Shown here in pieces: positions 36,523 to 48,176 of a DNA stretch of 64,000 bases. This DNA comes from Diphasiastrum complanatum (lineage: Eukaryota > Streptophyta > Lycopodiopsida > Lycopodiales > Lycopodiaceae). The stretch is from positions 1-64,000 of the forward strand of contig MU832158.1 of the NCBI GenBank assembly GCA_029204225.1, in the 5' to 3' direction. A program made the position numbers and the translations under genes. The notes beneath the pieces were generated by a model that saw only the letters and a program-made list of their open reading frames with translations, searched no databases and had not been told where the DNA came from. The stretch's first letter is position 1. Each line of letters opens with the position of its first letter.

Positions 36523-37885
36523 GCGTAATAGAATAGAGATAACAGTGTTTAATTGCCCAAAAATTGACTTACTAGCACATGCAAGGAGTGTAAAGCTTCA
36601 TGCACTGACATGCAAAACAAAAACAAGAGAGAGAAAACTTCTCTGGTTTGGAAATGCAAGTGATTGGGCGGTCTCAGCATGCAACTGTGATCTGGCAATT
36701 TCCGCCGTTTTTCTAAATAAATCAGAAATGTTGGCCAAACTTCGGATGATCACCCTAACCGTTTTTGACCACCTACTGCTGTGAGATTTGTTTCTAGGTT
36801 GGCATGGGTGAGACCATTGTGGAGGAGGATGCAACAAAGACCTACCTCTTCAAAAGTGTCGATGATATGCCATGCTTTTACACCATTGAGGAGGGTGACT
36901 ATAGGGAAAAGGTCCTACACACTATGCATTGCTGATATTCCCTACAAATTTCAAATGAAAAATCATTAAATGAAGATTCTCCATTTAAATTCATTGAAAT
37001 CCACAGTGTCATGTATGGTTTTCTCGAGGTTACAACCTCTTCTATTTAAAAGGTTGTTGTTTTCATTCAAGTTGGCAATCAAAGTTTTGACTTTCTGCAA
37101 TGCAAGAATAGGGAATGTTGTGTGGTAACTTTTTGTTAAATTTTCTGAATTTTGGACCATGAATAGATCTACAATCGATCACCAAGAGGTGTTGGATGCT
37201 AGTTAGATTGATCATCCACAAATCTAATGATTAGATCTTGATCTAGATGAAAAATATGCCTTAACTAGCAAGAAAAACATGTAAATTGATCAATATAGTT
37301 GATGAGCGGCCTCACACGTGTGAAAACATGTCACTGTACGAACAATATATAGAGAGTGAAGTACATTACCTATGGATACCATTCAATGCATAAAATCACA
37401 ACACAAATGGTAGAAACAACATGGATTTGCCTCAAAATCAAGATCTCTCATCAAATTTGATATTCACAATGACGATCTATATATAGATCATGTATATTTA
37501 GACTTGATATGCCGACTCAGTAGGCCTGGCACATGTGGGAAATGCCACATCACTTCAGATCCACCAATCAATGCTAGATAAGCACCCATCTCTTTGATTC
37601 CTAGATTGATGCCCACCATGATTTTCCTTGATTTGAGGTGATTTCCCTAGCTTTTAGGAACTTACAAAATAAACTCCTATGATAATCTACTGATATTTTC
37701 CAGATATGTACCCATGTGGGAACAGCCTCTCACACGTGAGAACCCTCCATTATTCACATGGATATGCATGATAGACCAACAATAGAGTGCCAAATGGCAA
37801 TTTTCAACTTGAATAGCTTTTCACTAGTTCACACATGTGTCAATCTAGAATTTTTCTATCTAACTAAAAATAAATGCATCTAGGC
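36523..37885. other. Leader/LTR-like sequence between nested elements
   Basis: No supported gene. 37.2-37.9 kb has LTR-like features, including the palindrome TCACACGTGTGA at 37312-37323, and is probably the 5' LTR region of copia element E. Limits are unresolved. Confidence 0.4.
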
Positions 37886-40519
37886 CTAACATCCACATGA
37901 GGGAACAGGCTCCACATGTGTGGGGTCGAAAATTCCTCTAACAAGAGTTACATTGGGTCGGAGAAGGCTTGGGTCAGAAAAATCCGATCCTGGATTTTTC
38001 GACCTTCTGCTCAGAAATTCGAGCCTTCCCTTTTCCTGATTTTGTATAGCTTTCAGGATGCTCATTAATGAATGGATCATCGAATTCCAACACCAACTCT
38101 GTCCTAGTACATTCATTTGAGACTTTGGTAGGCAGATCATCATTTAGGACAAGTACCTGTAATTTTTTATCATTCTCCTGCTCGCCCTTTTCCTCAGGAT
38201 GCTATGTATCCTCTTCATGGAACACCACGTCCCTTGAGATATACACTTCATTTGACTCAGCATGGTATACTCTATATATCCTCTGCATACCCAACCAGTA
38301 TGCACTTCAAGGATCTCTAATCAAGCTTTTTCCTGTTTTCGCCGAGTATCAGAGCAAATGCAGTGCATCCAAACGCTCTCTTGTAGCTTAGCGATGGCTT
38401 TCGCCCATGCCATTCTTCATATGGTGTCTTCCCTTTAAAGGCCTTCGTTGGTGACCTATTAATGGCATGTACTGTCGTGTTTGCCGCTTCAGCCCACAAC
38501 AATTTTGGTATTTCCCCATCGTACAACATGCATCCTCCTCCTCCATTATTGTCATGTTCTTTCGCTCTACAACCTTGTTCTGCTGTGGTGTGTAAGGCAC
38601 TATAGATTCTCGTTTTATTCCATGAAGGCTACATAAGTCATCAAAGGCATTGCTTCTATATTCCCCTCCCTTATCAGTCCTCAGTCGTGTGATCTTGAAC
38701 CCTGTTTGATTTTTTACCTATTGTTTGAATGCTTGAAAGGCTCCAAAGGTCTGACTTTTGGCTTTTAAAAATTCTATGAACACCATGCGCGAACAATCAT
38801 CTATGAATGTGACATAATAATTGGCTCCCCCTATTGATGCTACCTCCATGCGGCCACATAGGTTTGAATGAACCAAACTCAACAGCTGCGACTCACGCTT
38901 TCCTTCATAATTGGGAAAATACTCTCTGATTTGTTTTCCATACAAGCATGCATCACATCTTGCAATGTCTGAATTGAAATCAAAATCAAGACCTCTAACA
39001 AGCCCTTCTTTAGCCAGTTTTCGTAACCTTGCTAATCCAAGATGCCCTAAACTTCATGTGCCATACATTGTTCTTGATGTTTTTTGTGGTGCTAACACAA
39101 GCAATGTCTCTCTCTTTTGTGAATCCGTCTAATTTATAGAGCCCTCCCTTTCTATTTCCTATTGATGTGGGATAACCATCAATCAATATGCTAGAGTCTC
39201 TCTTTTTGAATAGCACTTCTATTCCCATATCAGTTATGCTACTAACTGACGCTACATTCTTTGCAATTTCAGGTAAGCATCACTTTTCTATCCTCACTAA
39301 GTTGCAGGCAGACTGAACCTATCCCAACAGCAGTGATCACGCCCTTGTTTCCCCTATTACCTCCTGATATGTGACAAAGAATCCCTTGTTGAATGTCGAG
39401 TCCAGGTACCACGATCTATCTTCTTCACTTCTGGCTCCCTTTAGCACACTTGCTACTGGCATGACCTCCACACAGCTGTCAGACAAAGAGTCACTCGAAG
39501 AAGGTTCTTCATTCAGCACTGCCATTAGCCCAATTACCTTCTCGTCTGCTTCCTCCTCAGCCAGATTCGCTTCTGCTGCCACTCTCTTCTTGACATCTTC
39601 CTGGTTCTTGGGACAGTGCCTGACAAAATGTCCTATTTTATCACAGTAGTAGCATCTTATGTCTTTCTTCCTTCTGTGTGCATCTTTCTTGCGATTCGTA
39701 TCCTTCCAGCCATAGTTGTTCCCTTGTCCTTCATCTTTCCTTATTTTTGCATTCTTGAATTCATTGACGAACGCGACACCCACCTGTTTTCCATTCAGCT
39801 GCCTCCTCACGTCATCCTACATCAGTCGGTTGCACACATAATCCACGTGTGTCATCTTGCCCTTCCAGTGTCATTACTAATGCATCGTAGTGTTCTGGAA
39901 GGCTCCCCAATATCCTGAACACAAGCTGTTTTTCGTCAACCGGTGCTCCCGTTTCCTCCAGTTGTCTCGCCATGGTTCTGACTTTTTCGAGGTGCAAGCT
40001 CATGTTATCCCAGCATCCATCCTCACATTTGCAAGCTGTCTCTGGAGCAATAGAATGTTAACGATCCCTTGTGCTTCATAGGTGTCCTTCAACTGCTTCC
40101 ACGCCTCCTTGGAATTCTTTGCATATCACCTTCCCTATTGCATTTTCCCCAAGCGATAAGCATATCGTCAGGTACGCACGCCTTTCTCTGATCTTCCAAG
40201 CTTCCGCTGCAGCTGCGTTGACAGGAAGTCCCTCTCCATCGTAATTGACAGCATCGCTCCCATCTACCACGCCCCACAACCCCCTTTCCTCGAGGATTAA
40301 CCTCATCTTCCAGCTCCAGTTAGCATACTTGGCCCCCTCGAGCTTCTCAAGAACTCGCGAATCAGCTAATGGGCTTACTTCAGTCGCCATCCCGACCTTT
40401 AAGCAAAAGATAGATTCTTTCCTCCGCTTCCTCGACGTTTCGAGATCCCTCGTCCTCTCTAACTCCTCCTTGAACGTACGTGTCCCTTTCAGGTAATTAT
40501 ACCGCTTCGTGATGTACAC
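37886..40519 (-). pseudogene. Copia element D, 5' half (gag, protease, integrase), inside intron 2
   Basis: On the - strand: gag 40519-40076 (EVSPLADSRVLEKLEGAKYA, WSWKMRLILEERGLWGVV). 39810-39337 holds a zinc knuckle CYYCDKIGHFVRHC and SWYLDSTFNKGF, where protease DSGA has decayed. 39228-39010 is the pre-integrase region. 38945-38718 is the integrase core (VHSNLCGRMEVASIGG, TFIDDCSRMVF). 38600-38317 is its C-terminus (LWAEAANTTVHAINRSP). Multiple frameshifts. It continues at 30170-28599 on the other side of the nested insertions. Confidence 0.85.
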
Positions 40520-40579
40520 TTGTTTTGCTATGATAAACGAATCTTGTGTTTAATTCTCTTATGATTGATTGTGTTCCAC

Positions 40580-40883
40580 TGCGTGTCAGTATATTGCTTG
40601 GTTAGATTATTCTATTGACACAGGTACCAGACTGATAATATCCTTCAGAAGACATAATCAGGTGTACGAAAAACCAGGAGTGATCATGATGATTGAACTC
40701 CCCTCATTATATGTGTATATTCCGTATGACAGTGCCCATCAAGAAATGGGTCTATACATTTTGGGTCTATACATTTCAAGAAGCCCAAAAGTGTGTCATC
40801 AGCTTAGCCCAAAAAACAGGGTACATGACCCTTTAAACACTAACTAATTCATGTTCATGTGAGTTTCAACTGTAAAGTTTACA
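40580..40883 (-). mobile_element. Copia 5' LTR (family D), inside intron 2
   Basis: On the - strand its outer end is TGTAAACTTTACAGTTGA (40883). It aligns with 28330-28598. A short duplication of the gggtctatacatt block is present here and not in the other copy. Confidence 0.65.
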
Positions 40884-41267
40884 ATAGCAGCAGCATCAGC
40901 CATAGCTAGCTAGCGTCTTTGAGATCACTAAAGTGATCACAATTCTTAGAGTAGAGTAGACTACTGAAATCAACAAAAGCTCCACTAGAATGATGAATGA
41001 TCGTAGATTAGCTGAGCTCAGGTCTTGCAATGGAGTGAGTGAGTCCATTGCAATCATCAAAGTTGGCTGGGGGCCTTGAACCAACGACATTAATAGGAGA
41101 ACAAGCTATTTATAAAAAAACTGGACTGCCAGCTCAATTTTGGGCAAGCAAAACACCAGTCCTCTAAAGAAATAGGAGTTTGCAGTGCAAGCAGCTTGAG
41201 AGAGAAAATACATCCCTCCCTCATACCCTATAGCATTTGAATGAATAGCACAGCCCTATAGTCTCAC

Positions 41268-41587
41268 CTTGTTATTCCTATGGTCCCACCACTGCGAAGG
41301 ATCTGAGAAGAACTCCTCCCAGAGCTGTTTTGTCCTCCATGCTCGGACTCCTGCACCACCACAGCCACACAAGAGAGTAATAAGAAGCAGATGAGACAGA
41401 ATCTGAGGGGTGTGGGTGTTCAAAGAAATAAGCAACATAAAATTCAAAGCGCTGAACTCTCAGGCTCCTCCTCCCAGGTGCTTGTTGTCGAACTTTCTGC
41501 CACCATTGGAGGACGAAGATGACAAGAAGAAGAAGAAGAAGCGAGAAAAAGAAGAGCAGGAGACGCTGCTGCTGCTCCTCCTGCCAT
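41268..41587 (-). CDS. First two exons of the PDF-PPR gene: N-terminal leader and first PDF half
   Basis: Exon 1 (41587-41458) starts at an ATG and encodes a 43-residue leader, MAGGAAAASPALLFLASSSS and so on, rich in Ala/Ser with few acids at first, fitting an organellar transit peptide. Exon 2 (41350-41268) encodes TKQLWEEFFSDPSQWWDHRN, the tryptophan-rich first half of a PDF motif whose PDFKHK half begins exon 3 at 28279. Exon 1 ends in phase 1 at a weak GTTCAG donor; acceptor tgcag at 41351 keeps the frame. The exon 2 donor is AAG|gtgaga. The following intron (28280-41267) is about 13 kb. The exon 1 choice is tentative; exon 2 is well supported by its motif, its splice sites and its close similarity to exon 4. 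Confidence 0.7.
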
Positions 41588-43662
41588 TTCGCCAGCTTGC
41601 TATTCTTTGCTGTTGCTTTGGCTTTGCCTTCCTGGCTCAAAATAAACTCATGTGGGCATACTCAGAGTCCCTACATCTTGCACGCACTGGCCACCGGAGC
41701 TAATTTAAAAAGTTTAATTTTTATTGACCCGACTTTTTAAGTCTACCCGACTTTTTTGCCCATGCATGTGTGATTGACAAGTGTTCCTTTGTCCCCTAAG
41801 TCTTTTGCAGTTCTTACGACTTATACATATATTTAAAAAAACTAGTAAACCTTTATTTGTGCATGATGCGAATTTGGATGTGGCACCTAGTAATTTGGAT
41901 GTTAGTTAGATGTACAAGATCACACTCGAAAGCTTTTGGGTGGTTAATCATTAACATGTGATACAATATGTATCCCGATAAAAAATCAAATGACGGAGAG
42001 CTCAAAATAGTAGTGTGCCCCTAAAATAAGGGGAATGGCGGGATCCCAAAGATGAGGAATTAAAATTTGAGCATGCCACTAAGATATGAGGCATGGTGGG
42101 AGTAAACCGATGAGGACCTAACAAAGCAGAAAGGCCCAAGACAAATTGGAATTTGACATTCAAGATTATGGTAGTAAGGTTGTTTATTGGACCTAACCTC
42201 TTTAGTTAAGTCAATGCACCTAATGTGCAACTTTTGTTGTACTAATGTTGCCTTGCAAACAATTTCTCCCAATATTTGAAAATACAAATATTGAAATATG
42301 AGCTAGTGCGAGTGACTTGATTCTATTCTATGACATCTTTAGAATGTGCTACGCTACGAGAGCTCTTAGAATTTGATTGTGTATTTTTCAGATTGCCCGT
42401 CAGAATGAAGTTTGCTCATCTATGTTGAAATTCACAAAATTTTAAAGCTCTTCAAATATGTCAGAATGAGCTTTGATGTGCAAAACAGGCGTCAAATTCC
42501 AACACTAGTGTGGGCCCCAAGTTCAACACTTGTTGAAGCCATTGGTGTTGGAAATTAAGCCCACATTTGCCTCCTTGGTGAATGACTAATTTCTATTTCA
42601 TGATTCTTCCTGCATGTTTATTGATCATTGATCTAGGGTCATGTGAAACCAACTTTGGTTCTATGTCTGCTCATCTGATACCTGCAGGAATCACAAACTT
42701 AGACAGCCAATTTATTTGAAGAATGTCTACAACGGGCTTCCGGCTGATCTCCAGCAAAGGGTAACCAATCCTGTCATAATTTCAAGTTCAGATGTTAAGT
42801 TCAATAATTTGAAGTCATTGAAGACTTGGCCATCTTCAAGGACTTCCATGAAATTAGCATTTAGAACAAGTCTGCAGAAATACATTACTTTCGCAACAGT
42901 ATGCAAATATACTCTAAGTGTCGTGACAGTCTGCAGAAATGAACTATGTTTTCAACAGCTTTGGCTTTTTCGCATTTCCCCAAAATGCGGCACTTTCATA
43001 GTTCAAAAGTTTAAACTTGTGCAGTTCAAAAGTTTAACTATTGTTAACACCTTTGGCTTTTTCACATTTTCTCAAAAAATGCAAAGAGAGAGAAATTTCC
43101 GAAGGTCATCTATTTTCATAAGTTAAACTGTTTCAAGGGCACCTTCGGCTTTTTCGCAAAACCCTGAAGAGAGAGAAAATGTCGAAGGTCATCTATTTTG
43201 AACGAGGAACGTTCCCAGCCACTTCCCAAAATTTGCGAAGTGAGAGAAAACCACTTCATGTAAAATGCGAAGTGAGAGAATTTGTGACGTCCTCATCCGC
43301 GTCAACGTTCCTGATTTGTTGACCATATATACTATGTATAGTTGTCACAGAAGCCATATACTTCCAAGCACAACGACTTTCCTGATTAGGTGACAAGCAT
43401 TCAATGTACTTAATACATGGATGAAATCTATAAATAGATCGTCCAAGCACAGATTTAGTGGTTGCTCCATCCATGAGACACATTATTTGAGCATCCCAAT
43501 TACGTCGTCATTTTGGTTGTAATTGCTATTTGTATTGTGCTTCAGTGTAATATAGCAGTAGCTTGCTTTTATCTGTGTACAATGTAGATGAATGCATGTT
43601 GTGATTGAATGCACTTTCATTGCTGTTTGATCGCTCTTGTTTACTCACTCTGATCAAAACAC
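41588..43662. other. Upstream flank of the PDF-PPR gene, with short repeats at 42.9-43.3 kb
   Basis: No supported coding region. 41.6-42.3 kb would contain the promoter. From 42.9 to 43.3 kb there are repeated ggctttttcgca, cgaaggtcatctatttt and gcgaagtgagagaa blocks, probably from an LTR-retrotransposon leader. Confidence 0.45.
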
Positions 43663-44055
43663 GGATAGGTTTAGGGCTACTCATACCTGCCCAAAACCGT
43701 GATGGATCATGTATATATAGGTGATGATATCTCACCAAAATCAATCAAGCAATTTCATGATTTTTCTCTCATAATGGTGCAATTGCTCTCTATGTTCATA
43801 ATTGTTTGAGTACTTGTGATTACTAATGATTATAGGATTGAATGTAGGTCTGGTGTACAGTACTCAGACTGTGGGAGGCCGTACTTTCACACGTGTGAAG
43901 CCTTCTTCAAGGATTTGGGCCATTTAGTGAGGTTCAAGCATAGATTTTTGATGGATTTTGATGGTTCAACTTGTGCTAATCTTATGAAATCATAATCTAT
44001 TGTTTCCCTCATCATTTCAAGTGTTTTAGGATCCTTATTTGCTGTAATTTTTACA
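43663..44055 (+). mobile_element. Copia 5' LTR (family G), truncated to 393 bp
   Basis: Nearly identical to 47785-48176. It lacks the first ~290 bp of the 3' LTR and ends ...tgtaatttttaca directly before the primer binding site. It contains TTCACACGTGTGAA at 43886-43899. Confidence 0.92.
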
Positions 44056-44068
44056 TGGTATCAGAGCC
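44056..44068 (+). other. Copia primer binding site
   Basis: tggtatcagagcc abutting the LTR end; initiator Met-tRNA type. Confidence 0.9.
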
Positions 44069-44866
44069 TAAAGGCTGAAATGAGCTAAATCCTTGGTTTT
44101 CATTCAATTTGATCACAATTTTTGATCTAAATCTTGTGTAGATTGGATCTTAGCATCTAGTATTGATTCTAGAACTCAAAGTGAGTCAAATACATTGGAG
44201 ATTGGTGTTGTGTGACTTCATTTTCAGGTGTTTAGGTCTCTAAAACCAGAGGCAAAGTTGAATTCAATTCACATTACCAAGATAGCAAGTTTTGCTTGCT
44301 CCAAGCATTGATTTCTAAGCGAGTTTTGGAGGTGATTTCATAGAGGAGGCTTTCTAGCATTCAAGGAGAGGGAAGATCAGAGTTTTTGGGACTCTTCAAG
44401 GCTGTTCTAAGGTGTAGTAGGCACCTCCTAAAGTGATTTAGGTTCAGTCCAACCATTGCTTGACTTATGCACCAAATTAGATCAATTTTTCATCAATTTT
44501 GATCATTTTTTGCTTGTGATTGGATAGTAGATTGTGTTGCATCCTCATTAAGTTCCATTTAGATCTTTTACAAGTGATTTTGGAAGTATATTAGGTTTCT
44601 GAAATTCACTCTTGATCAGATCATTTGGAAGCTTTAATGTTCTTTATAGAAAGAGGGGCAATTCTACTAGTATTGTCTACTTCAATCAAGCAAGTGCATT
44701 GTTTCTAGTATTCTATGATTTGATTTTGTTAGAGATCATTCTTAGATCTTTATAGGAAGTCTATTACTGATCTTTTCAGGTCCCTAATAAGTGGGATAAG
44801 GTAGACCTTCAATCAAATCAATAGAAGTAACCTTCATTTGTGTCAAGTCCTTGATTAGGAGACTAG

Positions 44867-45619
44867 ATGGCATCTATAAATGCATATCTTTTGGATACTA
44901 ATGAAAGGCTCAACAAAACTAACTATTCCATATGGAAAGTTAGAATGGAATCTATCATGATCATGCAAGATCTGATGGAAATTGTAAATGGTAAGGAGGG
45001 TGAACCTATTCATCCTCAAGAAAAAGTCTAATACATCAAGAGGTGCAATGTTGCACTACATTGCATAAAAATGAATGTTGCAAATGAACTCTTAAGAGAG
45101 GTAGGAGATTGCACTTCAGCTCAAGATGCTTGGGAGACTTTGCAAAAGGTCTATGAATCCAAGAACCAAACTAGAATGTTAGCTTTGAAGAATCAAATCT
45201 ATAGAAGCTATCAAAAGAAAGGAGAGAGTGCACATACTTTTGTCCTAAGAGTAAAGGAATTGAACAAAGAGCTAGCCTTTATAGGTGACCCTATCAAGGA
45301 TGAAGAGCTTGTTCAACTCATATTGAATGGACTAAGCTTTGAATTTGACAATTTGGTTCAGGGATATGCAATTATGGGTAAGCTACCCATACTTGAAAAA
45401 CTCCAAGGCACACTCATGGCCGAGGAATCAAGAAGGAGCCAAATGCAAGAGAGGATGGATAGGCTTTCCATCCAAGGTGGAGATGACCAAGCTCTCTTCA
45501 CCAAAGGCAAAGGCAAGTCCAAAGGCAAAGGATCAACATTCAAGAAGTCTACAAAGCTTGAGGATCCCCAAAGGCATCTCCATCAACCACCAAAGTCAAG
45601 AAGGACAAATCAAAGGTGA
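44867..45619 (+). pseudogene. Copia element G gag
   Basis: ATG at 44867 (MASINAYLLDTNERLNKTNY) begins a UBN2-type gag. One in-frame TAA lies near 45029, then a 182-codon open frame continues from 45071 (AQDAWETLQKVYESKNQTRM, LNGLSFEFDNLVQGYA). The zinc knuckle is in the next frame, so a one-base shift near 45.56 kb separates gag from the downstream frame. Confidence 0.88.
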
Positions 45620-47106
45620 AGTGCTACTATTGTAGCAAGATGGGGCATTATGCCTCGGAATGCTTCAAGAGGAAGCAAGATCAAAGCCAAGCCAACATGA
45701 GCAAAGAGGAGGAGGAGGAGAGTTCACATGAGGACTCTCTCATGATGTCCATATTTTCTTCAACAAGCTTCAAAGGAGAAGATCCTTGGTGGATTGACTC
45801 GGGTGCTAGTTCACACATGACTAGTAAAAGAGAGTTTTTCTCTTCTCTCTTATCTTATGATGGACCTATAAAGTCTATCTATACAGAAAATGATGAAGCT
45901 TGTAAGATTGAAGGAGTTGGTAGCATTCCCCTTTGCTTAGGATCTTCCAAAAAGATCAACATAGAAGGTGTTTTGTACATTCCTACAATAACAAAGAATC
46001 TACTAAGTGTTGGCCAAATGGTAGACAATGGTTTCAATGTTGACTTTGCTTCAAATGAATGTTTCATCAAGAAGAAGGGTAAGATAGTGGCTAAGGGCAC
46101 TAGACTTTGCAAACTTTATAAGCTAGATGCATTTGTGGATACTAATGTTGTCATGTTGGCCGAGAAGAGCAAGATATCTACCTTTACTTTATGGCACAAA
46201 AGACTTGGACATGTCAACTCGGGTTCCATGGAGGCTATGATCAAGAAGGAGTATGCTTTAGGCCTACCAAGGTCTATTGGGAAGGAAGACAAGGTTTGTG
46301 AAGCTTGTGCCTTATCCAAGGCACATAAGAAGGTGTTTCCTAACTCCATCACAAAGTCATCTCATCCTCTTGAACTCATACACTCGGATGTGCACATTGC
46401 TAGCACCAAATCTAATGGAGGTTCATCCATGTTTTTAACCTTCATTGATGACTACTCAAGATATTGTTGGGTGTTCTTACTTTCCTTCAAATCTCAAGTA
46501 TTTGATACTTTTGTAAAGTTCAAGTTGTTTGTGGAAAAGCATCATAATCATAGCATCAAGATTCTTAGAAGTGACAATGGTGGAGAATTCATCTCCAATG
46601 AGTTCAAGGCCTTTTGTGAGGAGGAAGGGAACAAGAAAGAGACTTCTTGTCCTTACACTCCTCAACAAAATGGAGTTGCTAAAAGAAGGAATAGAACATT
46701 ATGTGAATGTTCTAAGGCTTTAAGATTAGATGCTTGTTTGCCCAAATCCTTTTGGGGTGAGTCTCTTGTATGTGCAAACTACTTGATGAATAGGGTGTCT
46801 TGCAAAGCAATTGAAGGCAAAACTCCTTATGAGATGTTGTATGGAAAGAAACCCAATCTTAATCACTTGAAAGTTTTTGGGTGTATATGTTATGTGCATG
46901 TGCCATTGGAAACAAGAACCAAGGAGGATCCATCTTCCACAAGAGGGATCATGCTTGGATATGCAAGCTCAAGCAAGGGCTACAAAGTCTATCTCCCATC
47001 CTTGAACAAATTTGTTGTTTCAAGGGATGTCATCTTTGATGAACATCATATGAATATGCTTGAAGAAGGCTCAAGTGCTCCAACAATCAAGAAGAAGATG
47101 GCCTAG
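45616..47106 (+). CDS. Copia element G zinc knuckle, protease and integrase (long open frame)
   Basis: A 496-codon open frame. Zinc knuckle CYYCSKMGHYASEC at residues 3-16; protease active site WWIDSGASSHMTS near 58-70; NLLSVGQMVDNG; gag-pre-integrase LWHKRLGHVNSGSMEAMIKK; integrase zinc and core residues CEACALSKAHKKVF, HSDVH, TFIDDYSRYCWVF, RSDNGGEF and YTPQQNGVAKRRNRTLCE; C-terminal FWGESLVCANYLMNRV and KTPYEMLYGKKPNLNHLKVF. It stops shortly after SRDVIFDEHHMNM, exactly where the RT should begin. RNase H follows directly, so RT has been deleted. The catalytic D, D and E of the integrase are present. Confidence 0.92.
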   Translation: MKCYYCSKMGHYASECFKRKQDQSQANMSKEEEEESSHEDSLMMSIFSSTSFKGEDPWWIDSGASSHMTSKREFFSSLLSYDGPIKSIYTENDEACKIEGVGSIPLCLGSSKKINIEGVLYIPTITKNLLSVGQMVDNGFNVDFASNECFIKKKGKIVAKGTRLCKLYKLDAFVDTNVVMLAEKSKISTFTLWHKRLGHVNSGSMEAMIKKEYALGLPRSIGKEDKVCEACALSKAHKKVFPNSITKSSHPLELIHSDVHIASTKSNGGSSMFLTFIDDYSRYCWVFLLSFKSQVFDTFVKFKLFVEKHHNHSIKILRSDNGGEFISNEFKAFCEEEGNKKETSCPYTPQQNGVAKRRNRTLCECSKALRLDACLPKSFWGESLVCANYLMNRVSCKAIEGKTPYEMLYGKKPNLNHLKVFGCICYVHVPLETRTKEDPSSTRGIMLGYASSSKGYKVYLPSLNKFVVSRDVIFDEHHMNMLEEGSSAPTIKKKMA

Positions 47107-47109
47107 GAG

Positions 47110-47480
47110 CAAGATCTCTATCTTCAACCGAGGCCGAGTACAAAGCTTTGACAACCACTACAAAGGAGGTACTTTGGATCAAGAGATTATTGGTGGAACT
47201 AAAGATCATGGATTCAGAGGAGGCACCAATCATCTACAATGACAATATATCAGCCCAACACCTTGCATCTAACCCAATCTTCCATGCAAGATCTAAGCAC
47301 ATTGAGATATGCCATCACTTTGTGAGAGAAATGGTGCAAGCCAAGGAGATTGCTTTGGAGCATGTTCCAAGCAATGAATGTGTAGCTGATCTACTTACTA
47401 AACCACTTCAAAAGACACCTTTTATGAAGTTCAGATCATCACTTGGAGTGATTAGTAAAGCAATGATTGAACCAAGCTAG
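47110..47480 (+). pseudogene. Copia element G RNase H
   Basis: Begins at SLSSTEAEYKAL a few bases after the integrase stop, in a different frame, and continues TKEVLWIKRLLVELKI, HARSKHIEICHHFVREMV and DLLTKPLQKTPF to a stop at 47478-47480, 14 bp before the 3' LTR. The N-terminal Asp-bearing part of RNase H and all of RT are missing. Confidence 0.85.
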
Positions 47481-47494
47481 ATAGTGAGGAGGAG

Positions 47495-48176
47495 TGTTAA
47501 AAATTCACAATTCTAGCTTGACTAGTTTTGGTCATATGACTTGTAAATAGTTAGATGGTCATGATGTGGCTTGTCACACGTGCCAAATAGCATAGGATTC
47601 CATTCATAAGGATGTTCTCAAGTAGACCTAAGTGTTAGAACCTTTGGAATGAGTCCAAATTATGCTTAGATACAAGGGAGACAAAATAGGAGCTATTTTT
47701 GGTAATTTTTGCATTGTTGAGGGATCTCCAAGATTCCAACCCTAACTTGGTAGGGATGAAAGATCCACCAAAATTAGCATTAGGGATAGGTTTAGGGCTA
47801 CTCATACCTGCCCAAAACCGTGATGGATCATGTATATATAGGTGATGATATCTCACCAAAATCAATCAAGCAATTTCATGATTTTTCTCTCATAATGGTG
47901 CAATTGCTCTCTATGTTCATAATTGTTTGAGTACTTGTGATTACTAATGATTATAGGATTGAATGTAGGTCTGGTGTACAGTACTCAGACTGTGGGAGGC
48001 CGTACTTTCACACGTGTGAAACCTTCTTCAAGGATTTGGGCCATTTAGTGAGGTTCAAGCATAGATTTTTGATGGATTTTGATGGTTCAACTTGTGCTAA
48101 TCTTATGAAATCATAATCTATTGTTTCCCTCATCATTTCAAGTGTTTTAGGATCCTTATTTGCTGTAATTTTTACA
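47495..48176 (+). mobile_element. Copia 3' LTR (family G), 682 bp
   Basis: Starts TGTTAAAAATTCACAATT after the polypurine tract gaggaggag and ends ...tgtaatttttaca at 48176. Its last 392 bp match the truncated 5' LTR almost base for base. TTCACACGTGTGAA is at 48007-48020. It abruptly interrupts a - strand gag frame at 48177. Confidence 0.92.

Noticed and set aside
36790-36940. Possible small + strand peptide starting MGETIVEEDATKTYLF
   Set aside because: About 40 codons, in leader-like sequence between nested elements, no supporting evidence.
41278-41703. Open frames on both strands with Leu-rich, Lys-rich or membrane-like stretches
   Set aside because: Generated by GAA/CTT trinucleotide repeats in exon 1 of the PDF-PPR gene; only the frame starting at 41587 joins in phase to exon 2.
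42716-43126. 136-codon + strand open frame
   Set aside because: No recognisable motif, runs through repeat blocks, looks like chance.
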